Assembly (NCBI GenBank): GCA_019244045.1
Contig: JAFATF010000578.1
Span: 1 to 64,000 of the forward strand
DNA length: 64,000 nucleotides
Direction: 5' to 3'
Source of the DNA: Acidobacteriota bacterium
Lineage (GTDB): Bacteria; Acidobacteriota; Terriglobia; Terriglobales; Acidobacteriaceae
In this document: positions 27,648 through 35,938 of the stretch, piece after piece
Numbering within the stretch: position 1 is the first letter of the stretch
Layout of the letters: every line of letters begins with the position of its first letter
The notes under the pieces: model-generated
What the model was told of the DNA's origin: nothing
Database searches by the model: none
Seen by the model: only the letters and a program-made list of their open reading frames with translations
Program-made: the position numbers and the translations under genes

Positions 27648-28025
27648 GTGTTGGTGCACCGTTCCCGGCCATCCACCTTCAGTAGCATCTTCCGCCAGCT
27701 CTGCCCTAGATGCCGGTCTGCCACAATTTTTCGTTCCTCTATTTACTGGGGCTTCCCCAGCATGCATGATCGCTGTCCGATGTGCGCTCTCCGCTTCAAC
27801 CGCGAACCGGGATATTTTCTTGGCGCCATGTACATTAGTTATGGCCTGGCTGTCATCTTCATCCTTGCGTTTTCCACGATGCTGTGGGCCCTGACCGGTT
27901 GGGGTGTGGCAAAGATTGCAATCTGGGCAGTTCTATTGTTTTTACCCTTCGCCCCAATGCTGACTTTTCTTGCCCGCGTGCTGTGGATTTATCTTGATCA
28001 GAAGATCGATCCAGAGATCAACTAG
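27648..28025 (+). CDS. DUF983 membrane protein with zinc-ribbon-like cysteines
   Basis: About 125 residues. The start is uncertain: the frame is open from a TTG at 27591, and GTG/TTG/GTG codons at 27648-27656 sit closer to where DUF983 proteins normally begin. No ribosome binding site is clear. The family signature is plain: LCPRCRS, then CPMCALRFNREPGYFLGAMYISYG, which places two CxxC pairs before two hydrophobic segments (about YGLAVIFILAFSTMLWAL and WAVLLFLPFAPMLTFLARVL). A small inner-membrane protein of unknown function, found widely in Bacteroidota, Alphaproteobacteria and Acidobacteriota. It stands alone here. Confidence 0.78.
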   Translation: MLVHRSRPSTFSSIFRQLCPRCRSATIFRSSIYWGFPSMHDRCPMCALRFNREPGYFLGAMYISYGLAVIFILAFSTMLWALTGWGVAKIAIWAVLLFLPFAPMLTFLARVLWIYLDQKIDPEIN

Positions 28026-28306
28026 TCACTCACGGGCTTAATCAACAATTACGTTGGCCTGTTCAGAGAAACCGTGACCATTTTGCAGCAACTCGGCAGG
28101 GTCATCGCACCGCAAATCAGGGTTCTTGCAGAGCGGGAGCGGCTCAATTGAACTCCGGGAGCATGCCTGGAACTTAGGGCCGAGATCAGAGCCACCATCC
28201 TTGGTCAGGAGACACTGGTGTGTCTATCTGTAGCGAAAACGCCTGTGCTAGGGTAGTCAGGAGGTGCACGGAGGGCGGCCGCGCACAGACATAATCAACC
28301 GCGGCA

Positions 28307-30646
28307 ATGAAGGGCGATAGGAAAACTCGACATGGGCTGATGTTCCTGAGCCTTCTTGTCGTCAGCACTATCAGCGTACAAGGACAGGGCGCACGCGGTG
28401 AACTGCGCATTGAGGTACACGATCCACAAGGTGTAGGCCTGGCCTGCACCGCCGAGTTGGTGAGCGGTGGGAATCAGCTAAGACGAAATTTTGAAATTGC
28501 TCACGATGGCCGATATCTCGCGCAGGATTTGCCTTTTGGTATCTACCGACTGAGTCTGAAGGCGGAGGGGTTTGCTCCCTGGGCAGCTGTGCTAGAAATC
28601 CGATCGGAAGTGCCGACACAAATTTCAGCGACCTTGGGCTTGGCCTCCGTAAGCACACAGGTTGAAGTCACCGACTCCATGACACTGGTTGATCCCAACA
28701 GCACGGGAACCAAGTACACAATCGGACCCCAAACCCTAGCGGAGAACGTCAGCCCGCAGCCTGGACGGGACCTGTCCGACCTTGTCAATGACCTGCCGGG
28801 ATGGCTGTACGAAGCCAACGGAGTCCTCCATCCACGAGGTTCACAGTATGACGTACAGTACGTGGTCAATGGAGTGCCACTCACGGAGAATCGTTCGCCT
28901 GCCTACGCACCATTGATTGAGGCCGACGACGTTGCGTCCATGCGGGTGTTGACGGCGAATTATCCCGCCGAATATGGACGAAAACTCGGCGGCGTCATTG
29001 AGCTCACCAAGGAGAGAGACCTTCCCTCCGGGTTGCATGGAACCATCGATGTGCAGGGAGGAAGCTTTTGGACTGCTGGGGGATCCGGCTCCGTTTCTTA
29101 TGTGCACACTAGAGATCACTTGTCGCTGAGCGGCGACGGTTTCCACACTGATCGCTACCTGGACCCCCCTGTTCTCGAAAACTTCACCAACCTCGGGAAT
29201 ATAGGGGGATTTTCCGCTTCCTACGAACGCGATTTCTCCGACCGGGATCGGCTCCGTACAAGTGTGACGCGCGATTTGGCACGATTCCTGGTTCCCAACT
29301 ACCTCGTGCAGCAAGCAGCCGGCCAGCGCCAGAGTATTCAAAATGCGGAAACCAGCGGCCAGATTTCATTCCAGCATTTGATTTCTCCCGATCTCTTGCT
29401 GAATCTTGACGGCAATATGCGGGATGCATCCGCAGAGCTGTTCTCCAACCTTTCTTCCACTCCGGTCATCGTTTCGCAGGACCGCGGCTACCGCGAGGGA
29501 TATGTTGGGGGAGATTTGGCCGGGCACCATAGTCGACAGGACTGGAAAGCAGGCGTGAATGGCATCTTCAATCCAGTCCATGAAGAACTTGAGTACACTA
29601 TCTCCGATCCGACGCAGTTTGAACCTGGTACGCAGCTGCGATTTAAATTCTCTGATCGCCGCTGGGATGTTGAGCCCTCCGCCTACGTGCAGGACCAGAT
29701 CCATCTGGGCGACTGGAACGTATCGGCAGGTCTGCGCTTCGACCACTACGCCTTTGTGGTCCGCGAATCGGCGTGGAGTCCGAGAGTAGGGGTTTCCCGC
29801 TATGTGCGTTCGCTGAATCTGTTAATTCACGCGTCGTATGACCGCGTATTTGATACCCCAGCACTAGAGAACTTACTGCTGGCCAGTTCACCAGCAGTTG
29901 ATTCGCTGAATCCTGTCGTCATGCGGCTGCCGATTCGGCCAGCGCGGGCAAATTACTACGAGGTAGGAGTTACCACAGCAGTACTTGGAAAGCTCCGCAT
30001 CGATGCCAATGTGTTCCGTCGTGATTTTCGCAACTACTCCGATGACGACCTGCTTCTGGACACAGGTGTCAGTTTCCCCATCGCATTTGCACAATCGCGA
30101 ATCATTGGTGAAGAGCTGCGGCTCGAGGTTCCACGTTGGTGGCGTTTTTCTGGCTACCTGAGTTTCGCGAATCAGTCCGGCATCGGGCAGGGACCGATCA
30201 CCGGCGGCTTGTTCCTGGGAAGTGATGCAGGTAACCGCTTAACAGATAGGAGCAAGTTCGCGGTTTCGCAGGACCAGCGAAACACGGCCCGCATGCGACT
30301 TCGCGTCCAGGCACCGCATCGACTATGGCTTGCGACAGGGGGTGAGTATGGGAGCGGACTGCCGGCAGATCTAAGCAACCCAGACCTCAGGGTTTTGCTG
30401 GCGCAATACGGGGCGGCGATTCTAGACCGGGTAGATTTCGAACACGGGCGTGTGCGCCAGAACCTTTCTTTGGATGCTGCCGTCGGCGCGGAACTCTATC
30501 ACAAAGAGCAGCGCAGTGTTTCGTTGCAGTTGCAAGCGGCGAACTTGAACAACCGCCTAAATGTGATCAATTTTGCGAGCCTATTTTCCGGGACCGCGGT
30601 TGCGCCGCCGCGAAGCCTCTCGGCGCAGTTCCGAATGACCTTTTAA
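28307..30646 (+). CDS. Short TonB-dependent receptor with N-terminal carboxypeptidase-regulatory-like domain
   Basis: 779 residues, start ATG at 28307 with a weak ribosome binding site. Signal peptide to about residue 28 (TISVQGQ), then a short beta-sandwich domain (about 30-110: LRIEVHDPQGVGLACTAEL, YRLSLKAEGF), a plug (about 130-235, with YDVQYVVNGVPLTENRSPAY and YPAEYGRKLGGVIEL) and a barrel ending FRMTF. It is about 400 residues shorter than the four other receptors here and its plug differs, so it belongs to another branch of TonB-dependent receptors, closer in size to ordinary vitamin, siderophore or sugar receptors. No partner genes lie next to it, so the ligand is unknown. Confidence 0.85.
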   Translation: MKGDRKTRHGLMFLSLLVVSTISVQGQGARGELRIEVHDPQGVGLACTAELVSGGNQLRRNFEIAHDGRYLAQDLPFGIYRLSLKAEGFAPWAAVLEIRSEVPTQISATLGLASVSTQVEVTDSMTLVDPNSTGTKYTIGPQTLAENVSPQPGRDLSDLVNDLPGWLYEANGVLHPRGSQYDVQYVVNGVPLTENRSPAYAPLIEADDVASMRVLTANYPAEYGRKLGGVIELTKERDLPSGLHGTIDVQGGSFWTAGGSGSVSYVHTRDHLSLSGDGFHTDRYLDPPVLENFTNLGNIGGFSASYERDFSDRDRLRTSVTRDLARFLVPNYLVQQAAGQRQSIQNAETSGQISFQHLISPDLLLNLDGNMRDASAELFSNLSSTPVIVSQDRGYREGYVGGDLAGHHSRQDWKAGVNGIFNPVHEELEYTISDPTQFEPGTQLRFKFSDRRWDVEPSAYVQDQIHLGDWNVSAGLRFDHYAFVVRESAWSPRVGVSRYVRSLNLLIHASYDRVFDTPALENLLLASSPAVDSLNPVVMRLPIRPARANYYEVGVTTAVLGKLRIDANVFRRDFRNYSDDDLLLDTGVSFPIAFAQSRIIGEELRLEVPRWWRFSGYLSFANQSGIGQGPITGGLFLGSDAGNRLTDRSKFAVSQDQRNTARMRLRVQAPHRLWLATGGEYGSGLPADLSNPDLRVLLAQYGAAILDRVDFEHGRVRQNLSLDAAVGAELYHKEQRSVSLQLQAANLNNRLNVINFASLFSGTAVAPPRSLSAQFRMTF

Positions 30647-31228
30647 TCCGTCAACATCTGATAAAGAGAAAGCGCAGGTGTTCGGGGGAAAACTGTGTTG
30701 GGTGATTCGAAATGGCGTCGTCCAGGCGGGCAATCGCTTACGATTTTGAGAACTGCGACGAATACTACATTTGGGGCGAAAGACTTGCAGCGTAGTGGCC
30801 GTTTGCATTGCCTTGGCGGCACTCCGCCCGGGGTGCATAGGTTACCAGAAAAGCGCGGCCCGCCACGGGCCTGTTCTCTGTCCATCTCATATGCCGCTTG
30901 CTATGTGTGAGCGCAGGTCGCGAGTAGTTTGGCAATTCTGCTGGTTTTTCTGTGCTGCTGAATGCAACTGGCAACAGCCCAAATCTCAGTCACAAAAACA
31001 GGAAAGGTCAGTTGCGTCCTGATCAGGTGTTAGCGGCAGTCCAGTCACTCGGCGTTGGTTACGCATGACGACGCATGCGCGTCAACGTGAAGTCTTTTCT
31101 TCTATTCTGTGCAATCGGCGATGCCGTCATCGTGTGATGTTGGGAGCGAAATCAGAAAATTGCGAGCTCCGCTGCTCGCTTTTAAAGCGCGGCTCGGAAA
31201 CGCTCGAAGCCTTTTGGAAGCTCGCCCG
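30647..31228. other. Gap, nothing recognised
   Basis: 582 bases between the convergent short receptor and the DinB-like gene. Short overlapping frames on both strands, no recognised domain, no hairpin with a T tract that I could find. Confidence 0.45.
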
Positions 31229-31801
31229 CTACTTTTTAGGTCGAGATTCGGGCGGCACCAGCCCTGCTACTCGATAATAGACCGCCAGCTGACCGTAGTG
31301 CTCTCCCGAGTGTTCGATTAACCCGTATGCCAGGTCGGAGACTCTGATCTGCCTATGACTTTCCGGATCTGCCACAAGATCGTTCATACCTTCCGGGCCC
31401 TTCGACTGGAGAACTGCCGCACCGTCGGCGAACGACTTCTTTACGAACGCGACAACATCAGCCTTACTCTTGTATTGCTCGCGCTTAGGGTTTTCTTCCG
31501 CAGGCGGGTTTTCGCCCTTCGCTGGGTTGGTGAAGAAATAGGTGGCGCCCGCCACGTGAAGAAGCTGCTCGGCAAAGCTGCGCTCCGCAGGATTCGGCTT
31601 GAAATCATATTTGCTCTCGGGGAAATCCTCCGCCATGGTGGTCAGCTTCCTTGCTATGTCATTCCACGACGCGAGAACCGCCTCGGATGTGCTGAGCGGC
31701 TTAGCCGCTTCTTTTGTTGCGGTTTGCTGCGAGCGTGCGGGAATTGCGATCAGGGCAAAGGCAACCAGGACCGCAGCGGCAAAAGTCGCTATTCTCGTCA
31801 T
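31229..31801 (-). CDS. Exported DinB-fold protein
   Basis: 190 residues from the ATG at 31801, chosen because GGAG lies 7 bases upstream and a signal peptide starts there (MTRIATFAAAVLVAFALIAI, cleavage near PARSQ). The mature part resembles the DinB four-helix family, with metal-ligand-type histidines in LLHVAGATYFF and in EHSGEHYGQLAVYYR. Related cytoplasmic proteins include bacillithiol and mycothiol-dependent transferases, but exported versions like this are common in Acidobacteriota and have no assigned reaction. It is a single gene with its own promoter. Confidence 0.82.
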   Translation of the reverse strand: MTRIATFAAAVLVAFALIAIPARSQQTATKEAAKPLSTSEAVLASWNDIARKLTTMAEDFPESKYDFKPNPAERSFAEQLLHVAGATYFFTNPAKGENPPAEENPKREQYKSKADVVAFVKKSFADGAAVLQSKGPEGMNDLVADPESHRQIRVSDLAYGLIEHSGEHYGQLAVYYRVAGLVPPESRPKK

Positions 31802-31841
31802 TGAAATCTCCAGTTGTGAATTGAGATCGACCCCGTGAGGC

Positions 31842-31870
31842 AGAGTAACTCTGGCGGGACGCATTGACAA
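31842..31870 (-). promoter_or_regulatory. Candidate promoter of the exported DinB-fold gene
   Basis: On the minus strand TTGTCA (31870-31865), a 17-base spacer and TACTCT (31847-31842), about 40 bases before the ATG. The rest of the 31802-32159 spacer, up to the stop of the next minus-strand gene, shows nothing else. Confidence 0.45.
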
Positions 31871-32159
31871 GGCCATACTGGCGCGAAGCTAGGGTGGCAG
31901 GAGTCGTGCACTCTCACAATCTACAGGTGAGTGTTACGCTGCGCACGAACATGCTCTCGTTTGGCGGGCGCCTGCGACGCGGAAACGATGAGCCAGAGGA
32001 AACAGATTATACTGTCAAATCTAAGTCAGCGAGTGATTTCTCTGGCCTTCGACCGCATCGGCGAAAGTAAGCGGGTTTGCTGCCAACACTCGCCGATGCC
32101 AACGGTTTGCCCCGCGACGGCCGGCTTTTGCGGGCGCCAGTACAACCCTGGTGCGGCTT

Positions 32160-33131
32160 TTACGGTAGCCTCGCCTCTACCGTCTCCAGAGTCCAATGGT
32201 CCGGCGTCTCGAGATGACAATCATAACCATAGAACCGTCTGTGGAACACATGCTGAAACAGGCAGGCCCGCTGGCCTTTCATGATCGGATTACCATCCAC
32301 CGGTTGAAAATCGCCGTCTGGCGAATCAGCGAAAAAGACTTTGACTTGCCATTCGCCTTGGGGATTGTCGCTGTAGCGATAGGGATAAATTTCAGTAGCC
32401 AGGTAGTAAATCGCCGCGCGCCTGCCTCTTATATTGCGGCCATGCTTTAAGTACAGCAAAGTGGGCGCCGCTAGTGTTGTTTCTGATTTCAGTAGGACTT
32501 TTTCGGGAGCTTTGTCCAGATCGGTGACAGAACTCGTGCTCTTGCTGACGATCTCGAAGTGATCGTGATCATTGCCACGGTAAAACGTAAGATAGAAGCG
32601 GCCAGAGTTCGGGTCGCGAAACAGATTTGGGTTCTGATTGCGCTGGTTGGGAACGCCGGCAACGAGAACTTTTTCTTCCTTGAGGTGAATTCCATCACGC
32701 GAGGTAGCTAGGACGATACGGCTGCTGGGCGTATCATAATCGCGCGTGATGGCAAAATATAGTAAGCCCTTGTCCTCGGGATTGGCTTTAGCCAGCACAG
32801 AGGGCCAGCGCGCGTTCGTCCAGAGCGGATTTGCTCCGTACTTCGTCCAATGGACTAGGTCATTGCTGCGAGCTAACCCGATGCCCCGGCCTTCATTCAA
32901 TCCGTACCAACCCCAATAGCTGTAAGCGCCGCGCTTGATTTCGAGTACTGAGAGAGTGTGGGGAAATTCATTACCTTCCCATAATTGCGCACTGGCTAAC
33001 ACACGGCGCGAAGGTGAGAGCTTCAGATATGAAACCCTGTCGCCCTTCTGCCCGGGTTGGGTCTGCGCCCCGAGATAGCTGGTGACCAGGAGAAGCAGGA
33101 ATGTTATCGAGTGATTCCGGCGTGAACTCAC
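32160..33131 (-). CDS. Exported five-bladed-propeller glycoside hydrolase-like protein (GH43/GH32/GH117 type)
   Basis: 323 residues from a GTG at 33131 with AGGAG 5 bases upstream. Signal peptide to about residue 22 (ITFLLLLVTSYLGAQ), then repeats typical of five-bladed glycosidase propellers: YWGWYGLNEGRGIGLARSND, LVHWTKYGANPLW, IVLATSRDGIHLKEE, NPNLFRDPNSGRFYLTFYRG. The LARSNDLVHW and SRDG(I)H patterns are those of GH43/GH32-like and GH117-like proteins. Catalytic acids cannot be assigned by eye. It starts 13 bases after the stop of the transporter gene and is the last gene of the minus arm of the sugar locus. Likely a periplasmic glycosidase acting on oligosaccharides. Confidence 0.78.
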   Translation of the reverse strand: MSSRRNHSITFLLLLVTSYLGAQTQPGQKGDRVSYLKLSPSRRVLASAQLWEGNEFPHTLSVLEIKRGAYSYWGWYGLNEGRGIGLARSNDLVHWTKYGANPLWTNARWPSVLAKANPEDKGLLYFAITRDYDTPSSRIVLATSRDGIHLKEEKVLVAGVPNQRNQNPNLFRDPNSGRFYLTFYRGNDHDHFEIVSKSTSSVTDLDKAPEKVLLKSETTLAAPTLLYLKHGRNIRGRRAAIYYLATEIYPYRYSDNPQGEWQVKVFFADSPDGDFQPVDGNPIMKGQRACLFQHVFHRRFYGYDCHLETPDHWTLETVEARLP

Positions 33132-33144
33132 CTATTCTCCTTTT

Positions 33145-34407
33145 TCAGGTTGTCGGTTGAACTATCGCTTTTTTCAGACTCACAGTTGCATTTCGGATGA
33201 TGGGCTTGGCCCAGAAACCAGCGCTCAGCACGCATCCGAAAGTCAGATACAGAAAAGCGACGCCGCTGCGCAGGCCGAAGTGATCGCCGAGCCGTCCTAT
33301 GATGAGCGGCACTACCGCTCCGCCCATGATTCCCGTGCTCAGGATTCCGGCAAAAGGCCCGTGGTGTTCGGAGACCGAGTTGAGCGCGAGAGACACCAGA
33401 ATCGGCCACATCACGGAGGCGAATAGTCCGATGGCAGGAAATGCGATGAGGCAAACATGCCTGGGGCCGAGCAGAGCCGCGGTGAGACACCCCAGGGCTC
33501 CCACGCAGGTTCCGACCAGCACGTGGCGGCTATCGAATAGTTTCAGCAGAGCCATACCAATGAAGCACCCGCCCGTCAGCAAGCCCCAGAACCAGGAAAC
33601 TGCGCTGGCACCGACCGTGTGCGGATCGTAGCCGTGATATGAGGAGAGAAATTTCGAAATCCAATCGGCAGTCCCTTGCTCCGAGCCCACGTACGCAAAT
33701 ACCGAAGCGAAGAACGCCCACACCATCGGCCTGCGTAATAGACTCCCGTATATCTGCCAGGAGCCAGCCGACTCCTCTTGCGTGCGCCTCACCCGGGGAA
33801 AGCGGCTGAAGAACAACACCACAATCATCAGCACGGTGAACACGGCGAAAATCCAGTACATCGAAGCCCAGGGCAGCCCAGGCGGTGTGATTCTGCCAAG
33901 CCCTTCTAAGAGGAGATTTCTCCCTCCCCTGCGACCGAGATTCAACACCAGGTAAGAGTAAATGTATGGACTGATGAAGGAAGCGACACCAAAGATCAAT
34001 TGCGCAAACGCCGAGTTGAACGCGAAGTGCTCTTCCCCACCGGCCGCCCGCAACAGCGGGTTGATAGCAGTTTGCAATACCGCCATGCCCGATCCGATCA
34101 CAAACAGCGATACAACGGCAACTCGATAGCTGGGGTGCAGAGCGAAACTGAGCGAGCCGGCGGTGCCTGCCAGAAAGGCGGCAAGCATTACCGGTTTCTC
34201 GCCAAAGCGTTCAACCCAGAAACCTGCGGGAATCGACATTACTCCGTAGGCGATAAAAAAGGAGAAGGGTAACAGCGCCGCCGCCCCCAAGCTGACTCGG
34301 AAACTGGTGATGATGTCGGGCACGATCGGGCCTAGAATGTTCGTCAGCAGAGACATGACAAAGAATGTTAGGAAGACGATGGCGACCATGTAACGGCTTC
34401 TGGACAT
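33145..34407 (-). CDS. MFS sugar transporter, FHS (FucP/NagP-like) family
   Basis: 420 residues with about 12 hydrophobic segments. The N-terminal half fits the fucose/glucose-galactose (FHS) group: SLLTNILGPIVPDIITSF, GVMSIPAGFWVERFGEKP (the MFS loop 2-3 motif), and AVLQTAINPLLRAAGGEE followed by HFAFNSAFAQLIFG. FHS members include FucP and NagP, the N-acetylglucosamine permease of several proteobacteria. It should carry a monosaccharide or small sugar across the inner membrane by proton symport. It lies 7 bases after the SIS gene and 13 before the propeller glycosidase gene, so the three are one operon. The sugar is inferred to be an amino sugar from the neighbours only. Confidence 0.85.
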   Translation of the reverse strand: MSRSRYMVAIVFLTFFVMSLLTNILGPIVPDIITSFRVSLGAAALLPFSFFIAYGVMSIPAGFWVERFGEKPVMLAAFLAGTAGSLSFALHPSYRVAVVSLFVIGSGMAVLQTAINPLLRAAGGEEHFAFNSAFAQLIFGVASFISPYIYSYLVLNLGRRGGRNLLLEGLGRITPPGLPWASMYWIFAVFTVLMIVVLFFSRFPRVRRTQEESAGSWQIYGSLLRRPMVWAFFASVFAYVGSEQGTADWISKFLSSYHGYDPHTVGASAVSWFWGLLTGGCFIGMALLKLFDSRHVLVGTCVGALGCLTAALLGPRHVCLIAFPAIGLFASVMWPILVSLALNSVSEHHGPFAGILSTGIMGGAVVPLIIGRLGDHFGLRSGVAFLYLTFGCVLSAGFWAKPIIRNATVSLKKAIVQPTT

Positions 34408-34414
34408 AGTGTCA

Positions 34415-35464
34415 CTATTCCGTGGTCGTGATCTTGCTGGCCAATGCGAAGCGCCCCGCCTCGCGGCCCGCTTGCGCGGCCAAAGCGAGCGTGATCATCT
34501 GTACCGGCAGAATTTCCACGATAGGGAGAAACGTACGCGGAGCTTGCGGCAATGAGCAGGCGGCTACTTCGCTGTCACCCGCCACCCAACAGGCGCGGCC
34601 CTGCTGCGCACGAATGTCTTCCAATAGACGGCGGTTCAGATGGCGAGTGAGGCTGTCTCCTGCAAAAACCAGTACAAAGGTCTCGGGGCTCAACATCTCG
34701 AATGGGCCATGGCGAAAAGCGGCGCTGCTCATCCCTTCGGCATGAATACGATCCGATTCCTTCACGATCAGGGCGCCGGTACCGACGGCCGCCAAGGATC
34801 TTCCGCGGCCCACCAGGAATAGGTGACGAACCTCTGTCAGCAGCGCGGCCAGGGTTTGCACCCGCTCGCGCCAATCTGCCAGATAAGACTCAACCGCAGG
34901 CGCTACCTGCCCCAGCTCGGCGCGCGTGCGGTCGAGGTCGCGTTCGCAGAGAACATCTTCCAGCCACTTGAGTGCCATGAGCGCGGTTACGTACGTCTTA
35001 CAGGAAACGGAAAACTCTTTGCCCGCCCGGGTCAGGACCATGGCGTTCGCCTGCCTGGCCAGTGGGCTCTCAGGAGAGTTGGTTACAGCGACAATGGCGG
35101 ACTTACCCCGGTTCATCTCGAGCAGGCGGATGACCTCGGCGCTCTGGCCTGACTGCGATACTGCGATGATCACTGTTTCTGGAATAAATAAGCGGCTGTG
35201 GTAGTGGATCAGTTCGGAGGTCTCCACCATGGTCGCAGTAAGGCCGTGCTCAATCAGCTTCAAATGAATAGGATGAAGAGCATGAAAGGACGAACCCATG
35301 CCGGTTAGCACCACGGTTCTGTATTTGCCTCGCCGCAGACGCGCCGCCAAGTCATACAGCCATTTGCCATCTTCGAGGCTCTTAAGAGTGTCTTCAAGAG
35401 CACGCGCTTGGTCGAGAATGTCGCGAAGATATTGGCCTTCGATTACCGCCAACTGAGTGAGCAC
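34415..35464 (-). CDS. Double-SIS-domain sugar-phosphate isomerase/deaminase (GlmS-like isomerase part, NagB-II/AgaS type)
   Basis: About 349 residues from a GTG at 35464 (GGAGGG 4 bases upstream); an in-frame TTG at 35476 is the alternative. Two SIS domains: VVLTGMGSSFHAL and VSQSGQSAEVIRLLE in the first (about 45-170), LFLVGRGRSLAAVGTGAL and KESDRIHAEGMSSAAFRHGP in the second (about 205-345). The last element corresponds to the GlmS isomerase active site, including the HGP histidine. The glutaminase domain of GlmS is absent, so the enzyme cannot make glucosamine-6-phosphate from glutamine. It more likely deaminates or isomerises an amino-sugar phosphate, as NagB-II, AgaS or fructosamine deglycases do. 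Cytoplasmic. It works with the transporter gene that follows. Confidence 0.82.
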   Translation of the reverse strand: MLTQLAVIEGQYLRDILDQARALEDTLKSLEDGKWLYDLAARLRRGKYRTVVLTGMGSSFHALHPIHLKLIEHGLTATMVETSELIHYHSRLFIPETVIIAVSQSGQSAEVIRLLEMNRGKSAIVAVTNSPESPLARQANAMVLTRAGKEFSVSCKTYVTALMALKWLEDVLCERDLDRTRAELGQVAPAVESYLADWRERVQTLAALLTEVRHLFLVGRGRSLAAVGTGALIVKESDRIHAEGMSSAAFRHGPFEMLSPETFVLVFAGDSLTRHLNRRLLEDIRAQQGRACWVAGDSEVAACSLPQAPRTFLPIVEILPVQMITLALAAQAGREAGRFALASKITTTE

Positions 35465-35938
35465 GACGCCCTCCAAAGGATCCGAACTTCGGGTAGGACG
35501 CGCCGACGAGTCCGACTAAAATTGCCATGCATAGCGCACGAGGCGATTGCCAATCCTGTGTTTTCCCATCGAATAACACGGCAACGCCGGCTGATCATCT
35601 TAGAACGCGGCTGAAATATGGATCCGGACCTTCCACGCTGCCACTCACACCCATGGCATCAGGAACACACATACTTAATCAAGTTGCCAAAACCTACGTC
35701 GCTGGCCTGCGGCGAGCTAGAGGGATACTCCAGGGACGCGCTTGATTCGAGGGCGAAAGCGCAGCAGCAGCGGCAAGGGATTCAGGCACGGCAAGGGTGC
35801 GGTGAAGTGCGCCTGCTGTAATCCCGTGTGCGTCGCTTGCCGACTCGAAAGTACCTCGCTTTCTGAGTCCACGCTCGTAAGCGAAATCTTTGGTCCTCGC
35901 GTTTTTAGGCCGGCGGTGACCTCCCCGTGATTTCCTTT
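35465..35938. other. Gap inside the minus arm of the sugar locus
   Basis: 474 bases between the glycosidase stop and the SIS gene. Short frames only. The gap suggests that the SIS/transporter/propeller set may have its own promoter, but none is convincing. Confidence 0.4.
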
